NCBI GenBank assembly: GCA_964016985.1
Contig: OZ024837.1
Location: 36,958,591-37,022,590 of the forward strand
Length of the DNA: 64,000 nucleotides
Reading direction: 5' to 3'
Source: Anodontia alba
Taxonomy: Eukaryota; Mollusca; Bivalvia; Lucinida; Lucinidae
Both the position numbers and the translations under genes were made by a program. Below, one piece after another: positions 20,830-31,283 of this stretch (the stretch's first letter is position 1; the number at the start of each line of letters is the position of its first letter). The notes under the pieces are model-generated. The model ran no database searches, was not told where the DNA came from, and was given only the letters and a program-made list of their open reading frames with translations.

Positions 20830-21320
20830 CATTTGTTAAGGAGGAGAATTTGATGATAATTTTGGGATAATTGTCTCCATTTCTCCATAAAAACATTTGT
20901 TGTGGGTACTCATTAGACGTGCCTTGGCAAGGCACTTCTGACGGGTGCATACAATGTATGTTTTTACAGGGTTCATGTTTAGGATTGATCAGAATTCCCT
21001 TAAAATCCCCTGACATTTCCCGGTCGTAAATTCAAATTTTCCTGACAATATCGGAGCCAGAAAGTTTATGAATTTAGCAAGAAAGATAAATCGGGATCTC
21101 AGCTGTATTAGGCTGAAATGTAAATTTCCCTGACATTTCCCTGACATTTTTGCAAAATTTCATTTTTCTTTGATACATCACAGAATTTCCTAACAGCTTC
21201 CAGACCTTGAAATCTCCCTGGTATTTTCCTGATGTGTATGAACCCTGTTTTATGGAGAAATAAGAAAAATTATCCCAGAATTATCACCCAATGCTCCTCT
21301 TTAACTAGTCCCCTAGAAGT
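20830..21320 (+). mobile_element. M2 MITE split by a TIR element
   Basis: Left part 20830-20966 and right part 21248-21320 together give one M2 copy (ATTTGTTAAGGAGGAG to ATTATCACCCAATGCTCCTC). The core GTACTCATTAGACG is paired with CTTCTGACGGGTGCA, slightly diverged. Confidence 0.78.
20967..21247. mobile_element. 281-b element with CAGGGTTCAT ends
   Basis: Left end CAGGGTTCATGTTTAGGATT; the right end is the complement of CAGGGTTCATACACATCAGG. Interior CCTGACATTTCCC repeats. TTTTA flanks both sides within a T-rich host stretch. The CAGGG ends recall hAT elements, but the apparent duplication is 5 bases, not 8. Confidence 0.72.
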
Positions 21321-21384
21321 AATCACTATCAACGTGATTCAAAACTTCTGCAGTCCAACGTACTTAAATAATTCTATTTTTAAA

Positions 21385-21650
21385 TTTTCAGGGAAAAAAT
21401 AAGGCCAGACATTTCATGTGAATAGCTAGACCTAAGGTCTTTACTCTGAAAAATGAATAAAAAATCAAATTTTTAAAATGGTCTGGTGCTGTTGTGATTG
21501 GTGCTTTAAAACTGAACCACTTTTCAGGGGACAAAATAAGGCTTGACATTTAATGTGAAAGTCAAGGTCTAACGTCATTTCTCTGAAAAATATTTAAAGT
21601 TAAAATTTCTTAAAATGGACTGTTGCTGTTGTGAGTGGTGCTTTAAATGA
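21385..21650 (+). repeat. Two tandem PB-E-like units
   Basis: Two units of about 130 bases: AAATAAGGCYWGACATTTMATG, then a CTAGACCTAAGGTCTTTACTC-like half-palindrome, then TTAAAATGG and GTTGTGATTGGTGCTTTAAA. Probably a local duplication of one element. Confidence 0.55.
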
Positions 21651-21652
21651 TG

Positions 21653-21838
21653 ATTTGGTGTTTAACTTCCCTTTCAACATTATCTGACATACTGTGATAA
21701 TGGATGATTGATAATGAAACACTCTGTGCAATGAAACGCCATACAGTCCTGAGCTGAATTCTGTCTCAAGTGGGATTCGAACCTCGGATCTGGTAATCTG
21801 AAGTAGGGAGCACTAACCACTCAGCCACTCAAATCCTT
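21653..21838 (-). mobile_element. SINE-2 with tRNA-like head
   Basis: Minus strand. Box A TGGCTGAGTGGTTAG (complement at 21813-21827) and box B GGTTCGAATCC (complement at 21773-21783), 29 bases apart, resemble a tRNA-Leu/Ser-type promoter. The body contains, on the plus strand, CATTATCTGACATACTGTGA and TGATAATGAAACACTCTGTG. No precise target duplication was seen. Confidence 0.82.
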
Positions 21839-21851
21839 CCTGGTGCGTTAA

Positions 21852-22053
21852 CCCTTGTCATGCTGAATAAATTAAGATGTCATGCCCACCTCCAATTTTC
21901 AGCCAATCAGATTATTTGATCCAGATTGTCAATATAAATTCACATAATGACAAACAGTGCAGATCCAGATCAGTTGGCTTCTGAAGAAGCCAACTGATCT
22001 GGATCTACACTGTTTGCAGAGGCAGGGCAAACCTGGGTTAAGCAGGACAAGGA
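21852..22053 (+). mobile_element. PB-A MITE, complete
   Basis: TTAA at 21848-21851 and 22054-22057. The left end CCCTTGTCATGCTGAATAAA faces AGCAGGACAAGG on the right. The core ACAGTGCAGATCCAGATCAG is followed by TTGGCTTCTGAAGAAGCCAA and the complement. It ends about 20 bases from the donor of gene A exon 1. Confidence 0.88.
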
Positions 22054-22077
22054 TTAAAAACAAATAACTTTACACAC

Positions 22078-22374
22078 CTCTTTTTCTTTTTCCACATCAA
22101 AAAACTGCTCGGAGTTGCTATACGTGGGACCATTCCTAACTAAGTTTGCTAAGCCCGATTTATTGTATCTCCTCACATGTGGCAATACATCCATTATAAG
22201 ATCCCTTTCTCGATGAATTGATAATAAGCCATTTGAATTTGCCGTCAAAGATTTAGGATCCGTTTGCATTGACCACCTCGAAAATTTTGACGTTTTAACA
22301 GTTGATTTGGTGGTGTGAGATTTCGATCTCATTCGTAAATAATCTTTCCTGGCTTTCACTTTAGATAATGACAT
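22078..22374 (-). CDS. Gene A exon 1, start codon, uncharacterised protein
   Basis: First coding exon of gene A, 99 codons, from ATG at 22374-22372 to a GAG|GTGTGT donor (phase 0). An in-frame TGA lies about 20 bases upstream of the ATG with no convincing acceptor between, so this looks like the real start. Residues 1-30 are strongly basic (SKVKARKDYLRMRSKSH). The exon ends in an acidic and basic stretch, FFDVEKEKE. There is no signal peptide or membrane segment. I do not recognise the family. The whole gene runs right to left through 10733 and encodes at least 367 residues that look mostly disordered, with one possible helix (exon 4) and a proline run (exon 7). A PB-A transposon ends about 20 bases beyond the donor. 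Confidence 0.82.
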
Positions 22375-22507
22375 GATAAGGGATAATTGTGACCTTCAAT
22401 TAGTTTAAATACCCAAGGTCAATGTTTTTCACAGTTAAGAAAGTATTGTGACACTTTAAGTTTCTGTTCTATTATACATGCTCATGTAATGAGACACAAT
22501 CAGCAAA

Positions 22508-22723
22508 TCTAGTTTCAATCTTTGGCACACTCTGGGTAAAATCAGCAGACGACAAATTGTCAATATTTTTTTTCTTAATTTACCCTGAAAACAGGGCTTT
22601 GTCATGTCATGCAAACTGTCTCCTTTTGCATGAAGTGATAAAATCCTACTTTCTGAAAAAATAAGAAAAATATTTGAAAATGTCATCTGCTGAAATTTCT
22701 ACCCAGCATTCAAAGTGGCAAAA
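22508..22723 (+). repeat. PB-C MITE
   Basis: CACACTCTGGGTAAAATCAG, CAGACGACAAATTGTC, a decayed core, then AAAATGTCATCTGCTGAAAT and CTACCCAGCATTC. Confidence 0.65.
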
Positions 22724-22777
22724 CTAGAAATTGATGCCAAGGGGAATGAATGCACAATTCCGACTAAAAGAAAAACT

Positions 22778-22995
22778 GCATTAACTTTTACCATTCTCTG
22801 GGCTAATTCAGTAGACGACAACTTGGTGATATTTTTCTTATTTTTTTTTAAGAAAGCAGGTTTAGACATTTCATGCAAATTATCTCCTTTGGAGACAATT
22901 TGCATGTATGTCAAAATCTGTTTCCTGGGAAAAATAAGAAAAATATTTTAAAATATTGTCTGCTGAAATTTTTACCCAGAGTGCTAAGCGTTGAA
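22778..22995 (+). mobile_element. PB-C MITE
   Basis: ATTAACTTTTACCATTCTCT with GGGCTAATTCAGTAGACGAC, the core TTTCATGCAAATTATCTCC and complement, then TTTTTACCCAGAGTGCTAAG. Close tandem neighbour of the copy at 22508. Confidence 0.72.
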
Positions 22996-23139
22996 AATAG
23001 TATAACTGCTAAAACAAATCTCCTTTTCAACAATGCAACAACTTAACATGCTAACATTTAACTATTTCCCATTTAAATGTAAAAGCGTAAGCCATTATAA
23101 GCAATATTTCAAGAGATATTTATGTCACAACATAAGAAA

Positions 23140-23355
23140 ACATACCTTCCAACATGTGCTACCAATGAGGACTCAAATCAGCCTGCACATTCACACAGTC
23201 TGATCAGAGGTCTTTATTATCTGCATGAAGAAACTTTGCATCCTTGGCTATCCTAAATGTGCTCAGTGAAGATTCTGTTCAGACTGCAATGATGCCCAGG
23301 CTGATCAGAGACTTTGTTGGGCGCACATGGTGGAAGGTACATTTTCTCACATAGC
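23140..23355 (+). repeat. R1 dispersed repeat
   Basis: Inverted ends GAAAACATACCTTCCA and GGTGGAAGGTACATTTTCTC. The interior holds AAATCAGCCTGCACATTCAC and GATGCCCAGGCTGATCAGAG as imperfect partners. This is the clearest R1 copy and suggests R1 is itself a TIR element. Confidence 0.65.
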
Positions 23356-23489
23356 GGGTCAGATATCAGTAACAAATCAATGAACCGAACAATATCAAAC
23401 TACAAAGAAAAAAGTTCTAATTCAGTGGCCATACAAAAGAACCCAGTTCTAACAGTAACAATAGAAGATATTAATTAAAAGTTATACTA

Positions 23490-23612
23490 CCGTAATAACC
23501 TAAGTATTGGGAGAGACAAGCCTAAGCATACAGTGTAGACCTAGATCAGATGCCACAAATGTAGCATCTGATCTAGGTCTACACTGTTTGCCCCTTATCC
23601 AGCATCATTTAA
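23490..23612. repeat. Hairpin unit like the 4640-5285 array
   Basis: TAACCTAAGTATTGGGAGAG, CAGTGTAGACCTAGATCAG, the complement, then CTTATCCAGCA. A single copy of the unit that is tandem at 4640-5285. Confidence 0.6.
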
Positions 23613-23753
23613 ACATGTCAACAGGTAGTAAATGGACATGTTCATAGTTAAGGACAAGTATAGTATATAGTTTAGGTGTCCCACTACTTAGGGTAAATAC
23701 GACATTCAAAAGAAAAGAAGTATAAAGCCATGAAAATCAGGACTCCAAAACCC

Positions 23754-24030
23754 CATTATGAAAACATGCCTGTTCAAATATATTGAAAATTTTACAATCA
23801 AAATCGGAAAATTTTCAGATAGAAAACTGATATTTTTCACATTTCTGCTCAAAACATAGATTGTGCATACTTGTTAGAACTGCCTCGGTGAGGTGGTTCT
23901 AAGGAGCACCAACAATCTATGTTTTTGAGCAGAAATAAGAAAAGTAATGTATACCCCTGTAAACCCCAGTTTTAGTGTATCAAAGTGGGGTTTAAGGGAG
24001 TCAAAATTATATAGGCATGTTTTCGTGATG
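23754..24030 (+). mobile_element. M1 MITE
   Basis: CATTATGAAAACATGCCTG to GGCATGTTTTCGTGATG with the usual core. Flanks AACCC and CCATG show no duplication. Confidence 0.8.
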
Positions 24031-24039
24031 CCATGTTGG

Positions 24040-24247
24040 CACTTAGCATGCTGAGTAATAATGGCAGCAGACGACATTTTGAAATATTTTTTTTATTTTT
24101 CTACAAAACAGGATTTGACATTTCATGCAACTTGTTTCCATTGGAGAGAATTTGCATGAAATGTCAAATCCTGTTTCCTGAGAAAAATATGAATTTTTTT
24201 TCAAAATGTCATCTGCTGAACATTTTACCAAGAGTGCTAAGTGTTAA
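24040..24247 (+). mobile_element. PB-C MITE
   Basis: CACTTAGCATGCTGAGTAAT at the left and AAGAGTGCTAAGTGTTAA at the right, with TTAA at 24244-24247. The core TTTGACATTTCATGCAAC and complement is well kept. Confidence 0.78.
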
Positions 24248-24329
24248 TGAAACATAATAATAGTAAAACAATATATGTGGCAATATATTGCATTTACCCA
24301 CAGCATTTGGACAGACAGCCTGAGCAACC

Positions 24330-25150
24330 AGTGTTGACCCTGATCAGGTTAAACCTAGGGTCATCACTTGAACAAACTTGGCAGACCTTGAGTCCCAGAT
24401 GCTTTATACCAAGATTCAGCCTTGAAGCTTTCTCAGTTCTGGAGAAGAAGATTTTTAAGTGTTTTTACCATATATGGGCATGGTGGCCATTTTGTTTAAT
24501 GATGCAGAACTGTTTGAACAAACTGATAATACCCCTTTGACAGTAGGCTCAATGTGAAATCTGGTAAAAAATTGGTCAAGTTGTTTCAGAGTAGAAGACA
24601 TTTTAAGATTACAAAAAAGATTTTATATATGTATGTAGCCCAGGGACAAGTAACCCCGGGAGACAAAATTTTGATTGTAACTAAAAGGGTTTGCTACTTT
24701 GATCATACATTGTAAGTTTCAGCCATTAGTCTTTCATAGATTTTGAGAAACTAAATTTTCAATATTTTCCCAATACAAATGCATAGGGACGAAAATTGAC
24801 CTAGCCATAAAAAAGTCAAAGGTCAACCTCGGTTCACCATTTGAACAATTTGGTAGACCTTGAGTCCCCTATGTGCCAAGATTTAGCCTGAAAGCTTTCA
24901 TGGTTCTGGAGAAGATTTTTAAGTGTTTTTACGCCATACCGCCAACTTAATTAACGGACAGTGACCATCTGTACAAATATTCAATCCCCCTTCAACAGAA
25001 GGCTCCACATGAAGTTTGAAGAAAACTGGCCCAGGGGCTTCAGACCAGAAGTAGTTCAAAGGTGTGGATGGATAGACAGATGGACATAGACGGCGAATGG
25101 CAAGTGATCACAATAGCTCATCCTGAGCCTTTGGCTCAGGCAAGCTAAAA
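24330..25150 (+). repeat. Retroposon-like repeat with hairpin tail
   Basis: Non-coding. CTTGAGTCCCAGATGCTTTA recurs as CTTGAGTCCCCTATGTGCCA about 500 bases later, with TTCTGGAGAAG and TTTTTAAGTGTTTTTAC in both, so it is a diverged two-unit repeat. It ends in a short hairpin, AGCTCATCCTGAGCCTTTGG then CTCAGGCAAGCTAAAAA, which recurs at 29410-29452. Confidence 0.55.
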
Positions 25151-25409
25151 ATATCAACAATTTGACATCTGCTGATTTAGCCCAGAAAGTGGTAAAGTGG
25201 TAAATGCCAAGTAAAGACCCATTTTCATAATCGCTCAATACTACTGATTATATCCACATACACAAACACCCTGATCAAACTGTAATTACCTCTTGATGAG
25301 GACAGAAATTGCTAGAACAGTGGCAAAAAATGCAGACCCTGACCCACTGTCCATTCTGTGGCACAGGACTTAAGTCCATGCTCTTTGCTAAGGGCTGTCT
25401 GTCCCAATA

Positions 25410-25855
25410 CTTAACTCATAAAGCATCAATCACAACTGTAGCAGATAAATTTTTTATTTTGTTTCATTTGTTTTCTTTAAATAAGTCTTGACATTTCATG
25501 TTAACCCTTGTCACCTTGAATAAATTAAAATGCCATGACCATTTCTAATTGACAGTCAATTAGATTACTTAATCCAGATTGTTGACATAAATTCATGTAC
25601 TATATGACAGAAGGTGCAGATATAGATCAGTTGGCTTCCGAGCCTCAGAAGCCAACTGATCTAGATCTACACTATTTGCAGAGGCAGGGTATATCCAGGT
25701 TCAGCAGGACATAGGTAAATCAAAGCAGATAATTCACAAGATATGACAAGACTGATTTTGTTTAAAGAAAAAAAAAAATAAACAAATTAGAATGTCATCT
25801 GTTACAAGGTCTGTTTACCACTTCAAGGCTTAAGGTAAATATGGTACATTATTAC
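25410..25855 (+). repeat. PB-E element interrupted by PB-A
   Basis: Left half AAAGCATCAATCACAACTGT to GACATTTCATG (25410-25500); right half AATGTCATCTGTTACAAGG to CACTTCAAGGCTTAA (about 25713-25855). Both halves are diverged PB-E. Confidence 0.6.
25505..25712 (+). mobile_element. PB-A MITE nested in PB-E
   Basis: TTAA at 25501-25504, CCCTTGTCACCTTGAATAAA, the core GATATAGATCAGTTGGCTTC and complement, then TTCAGCAGGACATAGG. The right TTAA has decayed to GTAA. Confidence 0.75.
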
Positions 25856-26120
25856 ACTGACCTTTCTACGGATACAAATTTTCCAGTCCATAATTAAAGC
25901 ACAAGAGTTTAGGTTGCTTTCTTATAGTTTTGCTCTAGCTTCGGCTGCCGGTCTCCAAAGATAATTACTTTATTCTGTTAGTCCATATTTTCAAATTATA
26001 TCAAATTCCATTGTTTTCTTGAGAAGAACAGCATATTATTTTTCAAACATAATTTCAATATTTAACGTAGTAATAAAAACAATTTAAAGCTATTTTAAAA
26101 ATAATCTACTTATAAGTTAA

Positions 26121-26321
26121 CCTTTACCACTCTCTGGGCTAATTCAGCAGAAAATAAAGTAATGATATTATTTTCATTTTTCTCATAAAACTAGATTTGA
26201 CATTTCATGCAAACTGTCTCCATTACAGACTACATGAAACATCAAAATCTGTTTTTTGGGAAAAATAAGAAAAATTTTTACATATGTCATCTGCTGAAAA
26301 TTTTAACCACAGCACTGAGTA
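26121..26321 (+). mobile_element. PB-C MITE with both TTAA sites
   Basis: TTAA at 26117-26120 and 26322-26325. CCTTTACCACTCTCTGGGCT at the left and CCACAGCACTGAGTA at the right. The core is decayed (CATGCAAACTGTCTCC). Confidence 0.75.
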
Positions 26322-26365
26322 TTAAAATTTCAACCTTCAGTAATCTCCTGTCAAAACCTTTCTTT

Positions 26366-26445
26366 TTTTTTTTCTCTCAAAATGTAGGGCTTGACATTTC
26401 ATTTAAATTGTCTCTCATGGAGACAGTTTTAATGAAATATCAAGG
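26366..26445. repeat. PB-C core palindrome fragment
   Basis: GGGCTTGACATTTCATTTAA, TTGTCTC and the imperfect complement, preceded by a T run. The outer arms are missing. Confidence 0.55.
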
Positions 26446-26618
26446 CACATTTTAAGTATTTTCTTCTAAATGCTGTCTTTAGTCTTCTGTGTTCAGATGA
26501 AATACATATTACATATTTATCCCAGAAAATAGGGTTGGCATTTCATGCAAACTGCCTCCTCAGTTTTTTTTGTTTTTTTTTTTTCTGTGTGTTTTCTTAA
26601 TTGTATTTTATTTACTTT

Positions 26619-26655
26619 GGGGGAGGGAGGGGGTGGGTGGAGTAGGGGGGTGGTG
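26619..26655 (+). repeat. G-rich tract, possible G-quadruplex
   Basis: Five or more G runs of at least three in about 37 bases (GGGGGAGGGAGGGGGTGGG, then GGGGGGTGG) after a long T-rich stretch. The folding potential is inferred from the run pattern. Confidence 0.7.
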
Positions 26656-26729
26656 AGATTTAAGGAATACTAGAGCAAGTGCCCAGAGGGTCATGAATAC
26701 CCCCAGCAGGTGCCATTTCTTACTTATGA

Positions 26730-27560
26730 AATATTTTTAAGTCAATGACAATGATAGAAGGCAAAATCAACGGACCATGAAATATAGGCCACTGACCCAC
26801 ATATAGTTTACAAGGTCAATCTCTGAGTGACACTGATCTATCATCCCAAGTACAACTTGTCTTGATTAAAAAGTCTTTAAGACATGAAGGAATTTTGCTC
26901 AACCATAAAATATAGGTCACTGGCATATACTTGAGAAAAGTCAATCTGATGTGTCACACTGATCCATTATACCAACTATGACGTTAATCCATTAAATAAT
27001 CTAGAAGAAATTAAAAAAAATCACTAGACCATGTAATATATGCTGATTTATATTTACTTTGAGGTCACCTGTATCATTATCTGTAAATATGACACTTAGG
27101 CATCAAGAAATGGGAGATATAAGACAAAATCACTGGGCTGTGAAATATAGGCCAAAAAGACCTACATTTATCTGAGGTAAAGTGCTGTGTCATACTGACT
27201 CATAATCCCAAACTATGATAGTCATATATCAAGTTGTCTTCAAGACGTAACATAAAATCGCTAGACCATGAAATATAGTTCACAGTGACCTACATTTACT
27301 TTTAGGTCAACTGTCAGATGGTACTGATTCATAATCCCAAATAATGAAGTTCATACATCAAATAACATTCAAAGCAGAAGCCAAAATCACTGGACCATGA
27401 AATATAGGTCAATGTGACCTACATTTAGTATAATGTCAATTGTGGTGTCGCAAAGAACTAATATCCCAAGTATCACATTAATCCATGAAATAGTCCTCAA
27501 GATATAAGGCAAAATCACTGAAGAATAAAAGTTAGGTCAAAATGACCTTGACCTTATTAC
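26730..27560. repeat. Tandem array, about 117 b unit
   Basis: About seven diverged units sharing GCAAAATCACTGGACCATGA, AATATAGGTCAATGTGACCT, ACATTTACTTT and CTGATTCATAATCCCAA. The GGTCA...TGACC pair makes a small hairpin in each unit. Confidence 0.88.
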
Positions 27561-27817
27561 ACTGAATGTTGATGTGATAAACATGTCTGATGCCCATTAT
27601 TATCTTTATTAAGATCAAACTGCAATCTACTACTTTATTTAGGCGTCCTAGATTTTGAACGAGTTCAACTGATGTAGAATGGAAGAGAACCCTACCAGGT
27701 ACCCCCATACCAAATATGAATAGTTTCTGACAAGTGACTGCAGAGATATACATAATCAAAAAACTTCGAAGTAAAACTTGGTTATAGCAGGTGTTAACGC
27801 ACGGAATCACACACAGT

Positions 27818-27860
27818 TGGATGGAAGAATGGAAGGATGGAAGGACGGACAGGCAAATGA
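27818..27860 (+). repeat. GGA-rich imperfect microsatellite
   Basis: Imperfect GGATGGAAGAATGGAAGGAT repeats with GGACGGAC. Confidence 0.75.
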
Positions 27861-28147
27861 ATGGACGGAACCAACGAAACAAAACTATATGCCGGGGGAA
27901 TAATAATCTGCCAAAATGTTTACCCAGAATGCTAAATGTTAAATTCTGCTTGCTAAAGAATCAAGGATTAAGGAATTAAAGTAAGCTATTTCGGTTAAGC
28001 CTTGAGTAGTAAACATTTGAGGTCAAGCACTTCTGAGGTGCATTGTGGAGCTAACCAACATTATATCAGCTGTGTTAAGCAAAAAAGTGTCTTTGAACAT
28101 GAGCAAAATGTGCAGATTCAGATCATCCTGTACATGGGCAAAGTACA

Positions 28148-28388
28148 GGGCCCAGTTGTTCAAAGCGTTGTTAGCTTAACGAGCTCATTAAGGGTCATCT
28201 CGTTAACTGTTTTAGCGGATTCAGTATACAATATTCTGATATTTTTTGCTGAAAAAATGTGAGTAGCTTTTGCACTGCAAAAGCTACTCACATTTTTTCA
28301 GCAAAAAATTTCAGCATATTTGTGTATCACTTGTAAATTTTAACAAATCGTTAACTAATGACATCGTTAGCTTTGAACAACTGGGTCC
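28148..28388 (+). mobile_element. M3 MITE
   Basis: Ends GGGCCCAGTTGTTCAAAG and CTTTGAACAACTGGGTCC. GTTAGCTTAACGAGCTC pairs with the right side, and the central palindrome AATGTGAGTAGCTTTTGCA faces its complement. Other copies are at 32248, 35317, 51108 and 63216. Confidence 0.85.
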
Positions 28389-28429
28389 AGGTCTTCAAGT
28401 GCCCCCCATCGAAAAAGCAGGGATAAAGT

Positions 28430-29345
28430 AGGGCTCAAAATTTTGAACAAGAAGGCAAAGATGGCCCTGTATTGCTCATCTGATTACCAGATAAATTGGC
28501 CTTTCGGTTCAGGAGAAGAAGTGCAAAACAGATTTCCAAGATAGCGACCATGGGGCCATCTCGGATTTCTGACTAGAATGACTTTAGCTCTTTTTTATCT
28601 ACAAGTCATCCTGATGCTTCTTACCAAGTTTGGAGTCAGTTGGCCTTTGGATTCAGGGAAGAAGCGAAAAATAGATTTTTAAGATGGCAGCCATGGTGGC
28701 CATCTTGGACTTCCAATCAGAAAGATTTTAGCTATTTTGCACTACTAGTCATGCTGATGCTTCCTATCAAGTTTCAAGACAATCTGCCTTTTGTTTCAGA
28801 AGAAGAAGCAAAAAATAGATTTTCAAGATGGCAGCAGTTTTGGATTTCCCATCGGAACAATTTTAGCTATTTTTTATCTACAAGTCACCTGCTTCCTACC
28901 AAGTTTTATGTCAATTGGCCTTTTAGTTCAGGAGAAGAAGATAAGAATAGATTTTAAACATGGCAGCCTTCTTGGAGTTCCGTTCGGAACAATTTTAGCT
29001 ATTTTTGGTGTACAAGTCACCCTGATGTTTCCTACCAAGTTTCAAGTCAATTTGCCTTTTGGTTCAAGAGAAGAAATGAAAAATAGATTTTCAAGATGGC
29101 CACCATGGTGGCCATTTTGGATTTTGGATCAGAACGATTTTAGCTATTTTTGATCTACAAGTCACCCTAATGCTTCCTACCAAGTTTTGAGTCAATTGGC
29201 CTTTTGTTCAGAAGAAGGAAAAAGCAGATTTTCCAGATGGCCACCATGGTGGCCATCTTGGATTTCGGATCAGAACTATTTTAGCTATTTTTGATCTAGT
29301 TTTGATCTACAAGTCACCCCAATGCTTCCTACCAAGTTTCGAGTC
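28430..29345. repeat. Tandem array, about 145 b unit
   Basis: About six units with CCTGATGCTTCCTACCAAGT, CAATTGGCCTTTTGGTTCAG, GAAAAATAGATTTTCAAGAT and ATGGTGGCCATCTTGGA. It runs into the hairpin tail at 29410-29452, so the array may belong to the same retroposon type as 24330-25150. Confidence 0.88.
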
Positions 29346-29409
29346 AATCGGCCAAGGGGTGTAGGAGTAGGCTTTTGCAGCAAACAGACAACGAGCATTG
29401 ACCAATTAC

Positions 29410-29452
29410 AACAGCTCTCCTTGAGCACTTTGTGCTCAGGTGAGCTAAAAAG
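29410..29452 (+). repeat. Hairpin tail shared with 25100-25150
   Basis: AGCTCTCCTTGAGCACTTTG then TGCTCAGGTGAGCTAAAAA. The stem CCTTGAGCA/TGCTCAGG and the AGCTAAAAA ending match the tail at 25100-25150. Confidence 0.65.
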
Positions 29453-29954
29453 TAGGGCAAAAATAGGAATTTCAATCATGAAAAGTAGGAATAGTGGGAT
29501 ACTTTCAGACTTAGAAAAAGATATAAAAAGCAAATAAAGGTTTCTCTGAACAATAACACTACATTACCATGGAAAGGAAATACAAAAATAAATGTTCCAA
29601 AAACGAGTTACAACGGAAGTAAGAATATAAACTTTTGCATCGCGGCTGTGAAGATTAAGCTGATCTGATTTTTACAAACTCCGAGGAAGCGAAGCGAGCG
29701 AGGGAAAAAATTACAAGTTTTGGTCACTTCAAACATTTTTGGACTAAAAAGTAGTAATAGTAAGGCATTTGCAGAAAAAAGTAGGGAAAAGTAGGAGTAC
29801 AAAAAAAATGTAGGGAAAAGTAGGGCCTGCTTGAAAGCTGAAAGTATCACCGGGTCCTTTCTCCATTCACTTACTTAGTAGTTTCAAAGATTCCATTAGT
29901 GGACAGTGAAGGCCCTGATCAGACTGCCCTGATGGGCAGGCTGGTCTCGGCCTT

Positions 29955-29960
29955 TGCTAT

Positions 29961-30038
<78 letters not shown>
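29955..30038. repeat. (AT)n microsatellite
   Basis: About 37 AT repeats ending directly at the hAT-like element. AT repeats resume at 31284 on the other side. Confidence 0.97.
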
Positions 30039-30041
<3 letters not shown>

Positions 30042-31283
30042 GGCTCTGGAAATTTTGAAATCTGAATCGGTCCAGCCGATGATGATGACGTCATCAATGA
30101 GCCCATTTCCAAAAAAAAAAAATGTGTATATCACCTGTCACGAAAACTAATGACAATTGGCAGTCCTATAACTCCTTTTAAATAATACACCTCAACTCCG
30201 TTATATGACGGAAGTCCGGGTACAACGAGCATGATCAAAGCTGGCGTCATCAATAAATACAGTCAGGTATGTAAAAAGAAAGAAAAAAAAAAAAGAAAAA
30301 ACGGTTTTGTTGTTATTTCCACCTCCGCAGGGTTTTCCTAAACTATTTATAAACAACTGATTCCAGTCTTGTATAAGCGCAAAGACGGCGGGAAACAGGA
30401 GAGACGGAACGAAACGACTTTCATGGACCTAATTAGGTCTAATAAAAAAGGCCTACGCCACGGGCAGTTTTGCAGTTTTCAGTGTTTCAAGATTTAATCA
30501 GACTGCTTAAATTTCAAGCACTGACCAATCTTGCCTAGCGCAAGTGGTGCATTACTTATTTTTACTGTGAAATCTACCTTGAATTATACTCGCGTGTTAC
30601 GGCAATCAACCAAAAAAAAAAAAAAGAAGCAATCAATTATACCCAGATCAGACACCGTTGTATGCGACATCTGATCAGGACGTACACGGTTTGGGAATTT
30701 ATTTATCGAATCTGGGACCGACAAACAGTGTTGATCAAAACAAAAAAGAAGAGGAAGAAAACGGGTGCGTTCAAGCGGTGCATTCTTTTATCACTCTCAG
30801 TAAAGCGACCTTTGATCTTTTGGACACGCCGACTGCACCTGGATGTTTTGCAGTCTCAGTGTATTCACACGTGTCACACAAACGGATTAATTATCAGACT
30901 ACCGTTACTGATGATTCGTGTTAATTGCTTGTTTACCGCACAAAGGTCAGTGAAGTGTTGATTTTTTGACAATGTTTGGATAATGACGTAATTAATTTGT
31001 GCTGCGGGAAGGTTGCCGTTATTCAGCTGTCTCTCCAATATACATGTCAAATGACCGTTTAGAGCCTTTTAACTACCATAATATCGCATTTAAAAGGTGC
31101 GCGGACGTTGTCAGTTTGGAAAGACTAGACCGTTTGTGATTTTTTAGACATCATTGATTTGTGAAAATTGGTTGGTTTGGGAAATGTTGGACCGATTTAT
31201 TAGCATTTTGGGGTATTTGAAATCGGTCCAGAATTCTTAATTTCGGTCCAGACTGGCTATTTTTCCGGTTTTCCCGAGCCCTG
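30039..31283. mobile_element. hAT-like element in an AT microsatellite, 1245 b
   Basis: Left end CAGGGCTCTGGAAATTTTGA; the right end is the complement of CAGGGCTCGGGAAAACCGGA (13 of the first 14 bases agree). TCGGTCCAG recurs near both ends. ATATATAT flanks both sides, which fits an 8-base hAT duplication but cannot be proven in a microsatellite. The interior is richer in G+C than its surroundings and carries overlapping open frames of 88 and 99 codons (30658-30961) with no recognisable transposase, so it is probably non-autonomous. Confidence 0.78.

Noticed and set aside
25855..25900. ATG GAC TGG ... AAG|GTCAGTG as an upstream first exon of gene A
   Set aside because: Phase 0 at the donor does not match any usable acceptor at gene A exon 1, which already has its own ATG after an in-frame stop.
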